A DNA stretch of 64,000 nt, taken from positions 248,001 to 312,000 of the forward strand of contig JAMWET010000060.1 in the NCBI GenBank assembly GCA_024036415.1, given 5' to 3'. How positions within the stretch are numbered: position 1 is the first letter of the stretch; every line of letters starts with the position of its first letter. The notes beneath the pieces are model-generated. The model saw only the letters and a program-made list of their open reading frames with translations. It had not been told where the DNA came from and searched no databases. This DNA is from Prochilodus magdalenae. Its lineage: Eukaryota > Chordata > Actinopteri > Characiformes > Prochilodontidae. Positions 21,846-44,057 of this stretch are shown one piece after another. A program made the position numbers and the translations under genes.

Positions 21846-24395
21846 GCGAGGGGTCTCTCCAGACTGTCCAGGACCCTCGTGTCTGACTGTCAAAACATCT
21901 TCGTGGCCCATCAGGGACACACAGCCCTGTTGTTTTCATGGCGCAGAACTGGCTGTGTATTTTTAGTCAAGCATCTGATGAACCTCACATCTAATTCCCT
22001 AACCCCCATGTTTGCACTCGTGTCTCCTCCAGATAAAACATTTAACCTGACGAACTGTAAAGACTTTCAGATCCTATGAGTCTAATTATAAAGGAAACTG
22101 GCTAAATGCAACCTACACTAATCTTAGTCTTGGCCTGTCTTGTCAAAAGGTTCTACGTTGCACAACAACATGTTCTGCAGCCAATCAGAATGCACCTCTA
22201 GTACTATACAGAAGCCTGTTCTACATGCATGTTGGAGGGCCTAACTCCTCTATAAGCTACATGGAGCTGCGGCTCTGACATGGTTATTTCACAAACCCAG
22301 CTCATTTAAAAATGGGGTTTTCTGGAAACAATTCACACAACTGTTACTTATCTTGCCTTGCAAACAGTTCTAACCATTCACAATGTGACAGGTTAGTGTT
22401 GGCCTGGAATACCAACAGCAATCCAGAGGAGCACACTGACACATGAGCAAACACAGATTCAGAAACACAGATTCAGAAAGAGTAACACACATTAGCAGTG
22501 ATATCTCGTTGGGGGAACTTCATAAGTCAAGTTGGTATAATGAATCTAGAAAGGAAGGAAGAGCAGAAAGACATTGGGGCTCATGACACAGAGGGGCCTA
22601 AAGTCTGAGCCCCTCATATATATGCTGACACAGTATACATAGTAAAGACCCGCAGAGAGATCCAATTTCTTAGAAGGCCATTTGTGCATAATCCAGAGGT
22701 TAGTATGAAGATAGTACCATTTAGAAAGGCCTTCAGTCAGACTTATCCACAGAGTTGGTGAAAAGATAACAATGACTGGCACATAAAGTTATTACATTGT
22801 TATAAACACTGCCTAATGTCTGAGTCATTGTTTTATGTTAGTTTTGAGATTTTGAGAGTTTTCTTAAGAGCGATGGTGGATGGGTACATGCAGGGTGTTG
22901 CAAGTCAAAACAGTCCCTATTTTGTACTGTTCTAAAATCATCAACGTTACATACTATATGGCTACACTGGTGTTCACAGCCCAGAGTTCCTATCACCACC
23001 GTCTGAGCTTCTCCACTATTCAGCATTTCCCATCAAACCACTATAAATGACTTTATTTCCATCTCAATTACAATATAGCTCAGTTAGGTTTAAACAACAC
23101 TGGACAGACAGACAGACATGTGTGTGTCTCCCTCTTACTCATTATGCACGTCATCTATGACTAATGCATGATCTATATCATATTAATAGGCAGGCTAATG
23201 TAAACACTCAGGTTTGTGTTAGGTGTATGTTACCTACCGAAAGGTACTGAGGCACTGAGGTTTTCATTAACAGTAGTGAGCAAATGAGTAAATGGCAGTG
23301 TTAGTTACTATTCACCGAAAATTATTTAGTACCACTTTGGGGGTTATAAAGGCTTTACAAAACATCAATAAGCAGTTATGACACCTACATAAACAGCCAG
23401 CTTGAAGGGTTCAAAGTCACCTTGCATGTTTGAGGTGGTAGTAACAGGCTCCTGCAGATGGTGTTACATTAGGTTGATAGGGCGATAATTACCTGTGGGG
23501 TGTGTGACGGGATGGAGGTTGAGAAGAGGTGGTCCAGTGCACTAAATGTTTTGTTTGATATGAGAAAAATGGGTCACAAAACAGACCTTAATGATTGGCA
23601 AAACAGAGTGATTGTATTTGGGCATGCCAACCCAGATAGCATGTGGATGTGGGCCACATCTAGCAAAGACATGGCCCTGCTGGCCCCAGGGACTGTGGGA
23701 TAGATTTGGGCCACAGCAATTTTGCTACCTGGATAAGACCAGAGTGTGAAAAAAAGACATAGCTGAGTTTACAGGTGTATGGAAGCGCACTGTCAAATGG
23801 GTCTTATGGCAAAAATCCCAGTCTACAGGAAATTCTCCTCAGAATCCTGCCAGGGAAGGCATCTATCAAATCTGCCCCAACTGCACAAATATTAAATGCA
23901 AGAGTGGATGAACATTGATGTTGCCTACACCCAGAAACCTGTTCAGTCCATGCCAAATCTAATCACAGCTGTTATTCAGACTTGTGAATGTATTACACAG
24001 TACTAGGTACATTTCAGTCACAGGAGACAAACATTTTGTCCGGTGATCTTATCTGGTGAAGTTGACAGGCGTACTGCTGTCAGATGGAGAAGGCAAAGAA
24101 ACCAGACAGGTTTAACTGTATGAAGGAACGTGTTCTCAGATTTTATACATGTGTTATAATAAGGGCTTTAATAATCTCATTTTGAACCGTTTATAAACCC
24201 CACTTAAAGGTGGTCTTTTTATTGTGGCACTATGCGGGGCATTAGGTTTTTTTGGCACTGGGGCCCGTATGCTCCTAGTGACGTCACTGGTGCTCGGAGT
24301 CCAAAACATAAGGCCAACAGCTTCAGCTGTACGCGTGTGAATCCACAGGGCGCTCACTACTCTCACCTGGGACTGTCTGCACCCACACCCCAGCC
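21846..24395. other. Spacer between the two divergent GPCR genes
   Basis: About 2.5 kb with no supportable gene. Around 23620-23760 there are repeated GGGCCACA/TGGCCC phrases (GTGGGCCACATCTAGC, CATGGCCCTGC, TTTGGGCCACAG) that I recognise from a common fish interspersed repeat. The rest looks unique and AT-rich. Confidence 0.5.
23620..23760 (+). repeat. Possible interspersed repeat (GGCCACA-rich)
   Basis: Several copies of the GGGCCACA motif and its near-complement lie within 140 bp, starting with GCATGCCAACCCAGATAGC. The pattern resembles a frequent teleost repeat; boundaries are not visible. Confidence 0.4.
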
Positions 24396-24402
24396 TATAT
24401 AA
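24396..24402 (+). promoter_or_regulatory. TATA box of plus-strand GPCR
   Basis: TATATAA in a GC-rich context (CCCAGCC TATATAA CCCCGG), 55 bp upstream of the ATG at 24457. A start of transcription about 30 bp downstream would leave a very short 5' leader. It fits a simple intronless gene with a focused promoter. Confidence 0.65.
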
Positions 24403-24456
24403 CCCCGGACCTCCGGACCCCCGGCTCCTGCACGCGCAGCCAGGAGATCTGATAAA

Positions 24457-25440
24457 ATGCTCCCCTCCAACTTCACCATCCCGCTCTCGGTCGACTTCAC
24501 GAGCCCGGGAGACTACTTTATCTTCCTCTACCACATAGTGTTCGCCACGTGCTCGGCACTGCTCGCGGGCTCCGTGGTGCTCGGCATCCTGATCACACGG
24601 TCCCTGCGCGCGCAGAACCGCTTCATCTTCATGCTCAACACCAGCGTGAGCGACACGCTGACGGGCCTGTCCGTCTACTACCTGGGCCTGTTCGACGTGC
24701 AGGAGGGCTACCCGTCGCGCAACGGCACCTACTACATCCTGCCCTCCTTCCTGGGCGTCAACGTCATGACGTTCCTCTTCGCGCAGTTCGACCGCTACCT
24801 GGCCGTGTGCTACCCGTTCTTCTACAAGCGCTTCATCACGCGTGGCTTCGTCATCGCCTGCTGCGCCTTCAGCTGGTTCTACACGTACCTGATCCTCACC
24901 GTCCAGAACCTGCTGCCCGTGGCGCAGGCCGTCAAGATGAGCGCCTTCGGCATCATGACCCTGCAGATCATCGTCGTCCTCAAGGTGCTCATGACCGCCA
25001 AGTTGTACTTCATAGCAAAGCACCAGCTGGCGCGCGAGGTGCCCAGCCAGGACCGGGAGAGCAAGAAGGAGTCGCTGCGCATCATCGTCCTTGTGGTCAT
25101 CTTCTTCCTGCTGCTGTGGTGCCCCTCTTTCGTCAACATCATGGTCAGGTACCTGAGCAGCGGGGGCCTGCGCTTCAGGAACGAAGCCACCAACGCCTTC
25201 GCCATCATGGCACGCTTCAACGCGCTCAGCACACCCGCGCTCTACATCTGGGCCAGCCCGACCCTGCGCCACGCCGTGTGGGTCCACGTGTGGAGGAAGG
25301 GCTGCCAGACAAGGACGGACAGGTCCGAGCGCCTGACACAGCGTTTTTCCAGTGCTGCTCCTACTGCAGCCGCGCAACGCACAGTTCAGTGCTTTCCCAG
25401 CCGAGCACGATTAGAGGGCAATTCGAGCGATCAGTTTTAG
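24457..25440 (+). CDS. Orphan class A GPCR, single exon (paralogue 2)
   Basis: Seven-transmembrane receptor of 327 aa. It has an N-terminal sequon (NFT, residue 5), no signal peptide, Asp in TM2 (TSVSDTLTG), AQFDRYLAV at the end of TM3, FSWFYTYL in TM4, a short third intracellular loop (AREVPSQDRESKKESLRI), LLWCPSF in TM6 and STPALYIW in TM7 (NPxxY with Asn changed to Thr). The usual TM1 Asn, TM3 Cys and TM5 Pro are absent. The C-tail is Ser/Arg/Thr-rich and ends in SSDQF. The body matches the minus-strand receptor at 20649-21729 along its whole length, so the two probably arose by local duplication with inversion. A TATA box lies just upstream. The coding region is far more GC-rich than its surroundings, which creates long false frames on the other strand. 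I do not know the family name or ligand. Confidence 0.88.
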   Translation: MLPSNFTIPLSVDFTSPGDYFIFLYHIVFATCSALLAGSVVLGILITRSLRAQNRFIFMLNTSVSDTLTGLSVYYLGLFDVQEGYPSRNGTYYILPSFLGVNVMTFLFAQFDRYLAVCYPFFYKRFITRGFVIACCAFSWFYTYLILTVQNLLPVAQAVKMSAFGIMTLQIIVVLKVLMTAKLYFIAKHQLAREVPSQDRESKKESLRIIVLVVIFFLLLWCPSFVNIMVRYLSSGGLRFRNEATNAFAIMARFNALSTPALYIWASPTLRHAVWVHVWRKGCQTRTDRSERLTQRFSSAAPTAAAQRTVQCFPSRARLEGNSSDQF

Positions 25441-26113
25441 ACTCCTACACGATTCGGGAGCTTTAACAGTGTGAAATGATTTACGGTAGAGAAATGTAAT
25501 AGAACCACAATGTCTGCAGCACCATTATAGCCACTTACTAATCCAAGCCACCGGTGAAGCAGTGACTCCTCTGAGTTGGTGTATGTAATGCTGATGAAGG
25601 TAACCCTAACCCTAACAGTGGCACACTGTGAAAATTGACTTCCCTATGAGGATTGTTTGGCCTTACAGCACTCTACATGTACCTCACCGCCATGAGGAGC
25701 TTTTTAAAACGTGTTTTAGGCTGAAATCTCAAAACACATCTCAAAAGTGTCTCAGGCATCAGGCAATGTATTCACACTCACTTTAACCACAAACCTATAG
25801 CTTTATTAGAGACAGAAGCCGCCTCATATAGAGTATCCGGAGGTCTGACCTCTATCACTGTGTGGTGTGGATACACTTCAATACTGAACTGAAGAAAACA
25901 GATGACGTTCTGTTTAAACAGGCAGAGAAAAAATTCTCAGCTCCAATCCAGTGAAACCCATGGTATAGATACACTTGTGTATTTTTTAATGCAGTGAGCA
26001 TTTGTGCCCCTTTAAAAAGACAAAAAGTGTTTTTGAACTTTTCACATGATGCACTTATATGTATATAAATAAGTATATATATATATATACATACATAGTG
26101 TTGCTGTCCAATC

Positions 26114-26282
26114 CGCATCTCCATTTTTGTCCATTTTATTTTTATGCATCATTTGAACACAGGAACTGCTGTTTATATTGTATATATGGACCAACAGAAA
26201 GAGTGTGGAAAAGTCCCATTGACTTATATTCAAATCAAATCAGGTATTTGCTGTATTCTGCAAAGTTGGCATTTTGACAGTA
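26114..26282 (+). repeat. Dispersed ~200-bp repeat, copy B
   Basis: Same motif order as 15253-15459: CATCTCCATTTTTGTCC, TTTTATGCATCATTTGAACA, CAGGAACTGCTGTTTA, GGACCAACAGAAA, CCCATTGACTTATATTC, AAATCAAATCAGG and GCAAAGTTGGCATTTT. Slightly shortened relative to copy A. Confidence 0.72.
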
Positions 26283-28154
26283 ATGATAAACTAATACAGG
26301 TTTTCGGATTACGGTTAAACCATGATAAATCCAGCAAAGTAACATGATTAATGTACGATTAACTGAGATGCTTCATTCATATGTCTATATATGTACATGT
26401 GCTTAATTCCAACTTACCTTTAACTAACTCCTTATTTAACTCAGATGTTAAAGCAGTGACAACAGTGCGTCAGATAGTGGTACATTTGATGCACACCATG
26501 CATGTACCTCCTTGCCCTGAACAGTCTGAACCGTACATTCAGGTGAAAGTAAAAAACTAGGTGAAAGACAAAACTGTGTTGATGTAATAGATTTTATTGA
26601 TGTGCAGATTAAGCAGACATTCTAAATCAAGCATACATTGTTGCTGTTGTTGAGTGTATTCTGCTTTAGCACCTGATGAAGCTGAAGGAGTGGGAAATAT
26701 GCAGATATATATAGACAGACTACAGACAGGACAACCATAACATACAGTTAATGCAGGGTGGTCTCTCTGTGCTAAAGTATGCCCTGCATGTGCCGATGAT
26801 GTCTCGCTGCAGCCTCATGAAATACTGGTCATAAGCTCATGAGACCAGTGAGATGTGTAGAGCGGGTAAAAAGCTGAACTGTGCATTGTAGTGGGACTCC
26901 AGCACAGTGCTGTAATGTGCTTATACACTCGTGCTGTATGTGGATTATACTGCATGTAGGTGCTACTGTAAACCATGAGCATGTCAGTGTTTCCAAACTG
27001 TACACCTGGAGGACTGTGATATTAAGTTATCAAGTTCCGCATGAGGCAAAATATTTTCTGTATTATTAGCACATAGTGGTGTTTGGTCGTGTTGCATATT
27101 AAGCAGTAGTGGATTGTGTGCTGCCAATAACGCTTCGTTTCTGTTTCTCTTCTGCTTTCCAGCCAGGTGAAACCAGCAAAGGAAACAGTTTTAAGCATCT
27201 CTCCGAGCTCAAAGGACACATGAGGCTTCAGAAGTGGGCTCGGAGCTCCCTGGTTTGCCTTGAAGATGGTTAACCTGTTAAGTTTTTAACTCTGTAACAT
27301 CTGGATAAATAGCTTTCTCTATGAGAATCCCGCAAAACACAGCATAAAGGTCACAGTCTCTGTGTGCAGTTGGAAGGAGGCTGTATACCTACGGCCTGTT
27401 AAGCAAATACACTATGAAGTGCCCTGTTTGTGATGTACACTCGTGTACAGTTCAGATTTTAAAAGGCATTTAAGGCACCGATATAAACCGCGGCGCTGAA
27501 GTAGCAGCTGTGTGTATTAAACAGTGAATGAATGATAAACGTGTGATGAAAGAGCATCATTTATTAAAAATATATTAGCACTGGTTTTGTTCAGTCATTT
27601 AACATCACAGCAAGATTCGCAGATGAGCTGCAAAAGTAAAGGTCATCAGTGCTTGTCCTGTTCTGGGTGGCATTTTGTTTTGCTGTGGCTCATATTACCT
27701 GAGTAACCCAGTTTTCTAATCCCTGTCTTGAGGGTGGTTACGGAACGCATACCTTCATTCACACCAGTCAAACCCAGTTCTCAGGTAGCACAACATTACC
27801 GTGTTCATACTGACAGGTTTGTGTGAAACAAGGGAAAACTAATTCCTTACTTCTCTCAGAGCGGGGCCGTTTTGTTTGGATCCGTGTTACATTTTATGAG
27901 TTATATGATGTATTGCTTTCTTAGGAACCAGAGTAGGAAGAGCATTACAGCTCCTTTTGTGACTATGTTTAGAGCTCAGAGTCTAAGATCACCCTCACCC
28001 TTTTTCAGGTTTGATATTCATAGGATCTAGTTTCTCATAAAGCAGCTTTCTGAGCTTTCCTTAATCGTAGAGATTTTATGACCTCTATTGAGAAACATCT
28101 GACACAGAGCTGGCAAGCCTGTCAGGAGTCTTAGGTATCAGAAGGAATGGAAAC

Positions 28155-28156
<2 letters not shown>

Positions 28157-28190
<34 letters not shown>

Positions 28191-28192
28191 TT
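28157..28192 (+). repeat. ATCT tetranucleotide microsatellite
   Basis: Nine or so perfect CTAT/ATCT units. Confidence 0.95.
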
Positions 28193-29833
28193 ATTATACA
28201 TAGCATGTTATCAGCACAGCTATGAAAACTGGTATTATGTTTTCTATTCTGATGGCCCAGAGCAGGGGTATGGAACTGGGGCTGGTGTCCAGCACAGTTT
28301 GTAGTAGGACTGTCCGGGTCTTTTAAAAGCATTAGTGTAGACAGTGTTGTCACTACCCTGTTCATACAGTACATGGAAACAAAGCAGCAAAAAGTCAGGT
28401 CTGATTTTTTTTGGTCATTGTAACCAGTGTACAGCGGCTTAGCCCCACCAATTAACACTGAAGTTATACGGAGTGTATTAGCCAAAGCCGCTTTTTAAAA
28501 TGTGATACAATACAGAACAGCCAATGAATACAGCTCATCAACATATATCAGTCTTAAAGTCACAGCACCAAAGACAGACAGTTGAAGGCTATGGAATAAA
28601 GACAGGTTGGAAAATGATCATGTAAAAATAAATTATGACTGGCTTTGGCATAGCAACACAACAAACGTAATAAGAAGTTCTTAAAGGAAATTATAAAATA
28701 CAAGAAAATTGTAGGATATGGGCCCTTTAATGTATACCCTGGAATTCCCTCGAGGTGTATTTACAAATAATTACGTAGGAACAATGTATTTATAAACGTG
28801 TGTATTTGTCATTTGGATTATAATAAAATATAGATACAATATAACAGTTTTTAAACAGGTGGGAAATTGTTTTAGTGCTCAATACTTAACCTGCATGGTG
28901 TTTGACTGGCCATCAGGTAACACGACATTGATTAATTTACTCCAACATAGAATGTGTGACAATGATTTTATTCCTGCCACTGCTACGTAGTAAACATTTA
29001 GACACCTACAGGAATAAAGAATGAGGATTTAATACACAAGAGAGCCAGTCAATTATGCTTCAAATTTCTGACTAAATATACATAGAGATTATCAATTGTG
29101 TATAGCAATGAACACCACAAAAACTCCATAAACATCCTAAGTTTTTATTGGAACATTTTTTAAAACTGTTAAAAAATATACTTAGATATAAAGATGGTGA
29201 CTAAATGTTGTGAACAAGGGGGTAAACAGTTTTAGATTTACTCAAAAAGAAGAAAAACTGTTGTACTGGACCCCGCCCTCTTATATATGTAAAACACAGG
29301 AAGTCAACAGCAAGTCACTGAAAGTATAGATAAACAAAAAAATTGTAGCAGCGACCAGGAATCAGAGAAGACATTCTCCAAAGCCACTTACAGTTATACT
29401 GATTTGCAAAAGGCCATCTTTGAGAAAGCCCATACTGATACACTGTGGAGCTATTTAGAACAGAGGATGAGGCTTTAAACTGCCAAGCCCACATGCACCT
29501 CTCCAAACAAAGATGCGGTTATGTGAATCCAAATGAAGTGAACTTGTAAAATACGAGGCTTTTCAGCTCCTTTGGTCCATAAAATCAAAGTGTATGTATT
29601 GCAGGTTAGTCAGTTGGGGGAAGTACCCTTCTTTTAAAAATGACTTCTTTAATGCCGAAAATACTGCCTGCATCTGTAACTTCAGGGCAACGCCAGAGGT
29701 ATAAAGGAAATGGCATCCAAAATAAAAGAAATAAATGAAAGGAGAGATATGGATAAAGAAGGAGGGAAACCAGGACTGCGATTAAGCGAGAACAGGGTAG
29801 GACGGGTAGTGATGGAGTGATAGCTGCAGTGTT

Positions 29834-41489
<11,656 letters not shown>

Positions 41490-42639
41490 TGTCAAGCGAT
41501 AAATAAAGACAACAACTTTTGGTAAACCGTGGACGTTTCCCTCCTTTACATATTTTCCTAGTGATGCACGTTATTTGGGACTGTAGTTCTCCAGCACCTT
41601 CAACAGGACAAGACAACAGGAGAAAACTTGGTACTGTGTTGTCAAAGAGAACAACTTTAATTACAATATTGCTCTAATTGATGTCTGTTAATGTTACACC
41701 CTCCTACATTCTGTCATATGTATGTACGGCCCAGAACACAAAATCTTTCAGTTCAATGAACGTTGACCAAGTTGCCATCTTTTGCCAAACTTTTACCTCT
41801 CAGTAAAAGGCTACTATTCTCTAACACCTCATTTGTGTATGCAAAAAACTGTTTGTTCACCTTGGTATACTAGCTTACATACATCTTGCCACAATGCCAA
41901 CACATTACCACATGACACTGCACTGCACCAATACCTAAGCCTGGTTACCTCAGCACACCTGAAAAAACCCAGAATTCAAAGACCAAAATACATGATCCCA
42001 GTTTATGTCCATAAGCTATATGCCAGAGGTGGACATCAGCCCTGCCTGCTTCTACAATGTCAACATGTGTTCAAATACAGTTTGAGCATGCTGGCTTCTC
42101 CCACTTACACAAAATTAAACCATTCCTGTATATGTACCTGCGGTTTAGCCTCAAACTTAAGCTGCATCATGGCCACATTTAGGCGGGGTTAGTGGTGCAG
42201 GGCAATTCTGTACACGCCTTCTGACCGAACTACAGGCCATGCAGCTGGGCCCACTCCATGCAATTTAAGACACTACCTAAAAAGCCAAGTCTCTATGACT
42301 CACACGTTAATACCCACAGATCTGGAGAGACTGTGCTCATATAGTTAGCCTTGAGTCACTCAAACTAGCTTTGTTTCCTTAAGTGGCGGTGGCCAACTCT
42401 AATGGTCTACCATTTCTACACTTGGTAATGGCTTATCCTCACTTACAAGTAGCTAGCTAGCTAACGTTAGCTAACTAGTGTACTAGCTAAAATACCTGTG
42501 TGCAGCGAGAAAACATAAGCGTTATTTCAATGTTGCAAACCATTTAATCACCCAGGGCCTTCCGTGTGTTTCTATCCAGTGTTTTTTTCTGCTGTGAGGA
42601 GTAAGTCTTGTTTATTCCTGGTCCGAGGGCATAAAAAAC

Positions 42640-42860
42640 CCACTCCGAAGGCCGCGAATATTCAGCACACCAGGCGCTCCTCCGTTGTCCTGCGCAAAAA
42701 CGCGTGAGAACGAAAAGCCAAGGCCCGCCCTCCAACCGCTTCTCGACCAATGAGGGGTTACTTCCGCGGATCCTATTGGCCTAGTTGACTGTCAGTCACG
42801 AGACGAGAACTACGTAAGCAGATCATTGTGATGGTGGAAGCGAGTGGGCATCAGAGACGG
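42640..42860. promoter_or_regulatory. Probable morc2 promoter, possibly bidirectional
   Basis: A CpG-rich island in an AT-rich setting, 1.1-1.3 kb upstream of the morc2 ATG. It has CCAAT at 42747-42751 and an inverted ATTGG at 42775-42779, with nearby GGAAGT/CTTCCG (ETS-like) sequence and ACGCGT. An acceptor-like CTACAG on the minus strand near 41580 would attach a non-coding first exon from here to the coding exon at 41489. No plus-strand gene was recognised on the other side. Confidence 0.5.
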
Positions 42861-44057
42861 TGTGATACGGAGAAGAAACGCACGAGTTGGCTCTTTTTCT
42901 GGTTAAATAATTGTTACCTTCGTTTAAAAGTGTGTACGTTTGAGGTCAAATCTTCTTTTCTACAGGTTTGTTATGCGAAGCAGGAGAAAGGCGGGCGGTC
43001 GGGTCGGTGTGGTATAACAGACCAGCAGCTCTTCCGAGAGGTGCTCAGTTATGGAGGGAAAACACGTCCATGTTTGTTTCCTTAAGTTTGCACGTTTAGG
43101 TACAGTGTCAGGACAGACATGTGCCAGTCGTCTGTGCGGTTTTTACGAGGAGTCGACCTGCTGAATTGAAGACCAGTATTTCGTCTGCTGATTGAAATGA
43201 GGTACAGAGCTTGGCGACTGAGAAGGCTGTGCCACAAGACGCATGACCAAACATCCCCGGGCTCTCCTCTTCAGTTCATCTATAATTATGTGTCTTGTTC
43301 AGATTCGGACCGACAGCCATTAGAAACCAGTGGTGTATTTACACCGCAAAGAAGGATTGACGTCATATTCACGTGTATTTTATTAGGCCTCAGAAATAAG
43401 GTGGTGTTTTTGTTAGAATCGTGGCCGTTTAATAACCTCGTTTATGCCAAAAGTGTTTTTAATATTGTCATTACATTTTTACTCTGCACGTTTTAAACAG
43501 AGAAGACCAGGTAAGCAGCACACAAACATCAGTCATTGCAGCCGTTTACTGGAGTGAGTACATATCTCAGTCTGATATGTTGAATAGTAAATTACTCTTA
43601 GAGTAAATCATTATTTAATTACAGTAATCTCTCTCTTTTAAAGAAAAGATCAACAAAAGCAACTTTTTTTTTCTTTCTTTGCTCCAGTGGTCAAGTTTTT
43701 CCCAGTGAATCTCTCACATGCTACTCGGGTCCCAGCAGAGTCTCCTGTAATGGAAAGTTGCATATTTTAATATAGTTTGTGTACACAGGACATTGTCACT
43801 GTCTAAATTAAAAACATGTATTTTTTTTTTCTCTACATCATTTAGGCAAATCAGATGCCTTTAACATTGTGTGGTGTTGAGTATTGGACCAAAATTGCTT
43901 AAATTTAATGTGGAGAAACTTCTTTTTTTTTTTTTTTTTTTTTCTTTAGACCATGACAATCTAACCAATACCAAACTTGTGAATTTTTAGATGCAGTAAA
44001 CACAATGTAAGAATACCTTGCAAGGTAAGTTAGGTCATAAACAACAATTACTTGGAT
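42861..44057. other. Spacer between morc2 promoter and tmem219-like 3' end
   Basis: No supportable coding gene. Plus-strand frames at 42828-43085 and 43197-43496 have no domains. A divergent non-coding transcript from the morc2 promoter is possible. T runs at 43671-43680 and 43923-43943. Confidence 0.45.

Larger units (their letters stand above)
25441..29833. other. Intergenic region between GPCR 2 and morc2
   Basis: About 4.4 kb with no supportable gene. It holds a TA run at 26072-26090, dispersed repeat copy B (26114-26282), an ATCT microsatellite (28157-28192) and probable morc2 3' UTR at the right end. A minus-strand AATAAA (plus-strand 29144-29149) could end morc2, giving a 3' UTR near 690 nt. 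Confidence 0.5.

Noticed and set aside
24154..25377. 407-residue minus-strand open frame opposite the plus-strand GPCR
   Set aside because: Same artefact: high GC at third codon positions removes stops on the other strand. No recognisable domain, and the sense strand is an evident receptor.
24549..25466. 305-residue plus-strand frame overlapping GPCR 2
   Set aside because: Shifted reading of the receptor gene, with His/Pro/Arg-rich low-complexity translation. No independent start context or domain.
25600..25620. Interstitial telomere-like CCCTAACCCTAAC
   Set aside because: Only two CCCTAA units. Too short to claim a fusion point or telomere relic.
27165..27275. Possible exon (acceptor-like TTTCCAG, then frame PGETSKGNSFKHLSELKGHM)
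   Set aside because: The frame hints at a zinc-finger-like spacing but has no Cys pairs, no partner exons and a weak donor (GTTAAC). Not supportable as a gene.
42430..42490. AGCTAGCTAGCTAACGTTAGC palindromic tract
   Set aside because: Short, common in fish genomes, and without further structure. No function inferred.
42828..43085. 85-residue plus-strand frame at the morc2 promoter
   Set aside because: No homology recognised, no splice partners, and it lies in a promoter island where chance frames are common.
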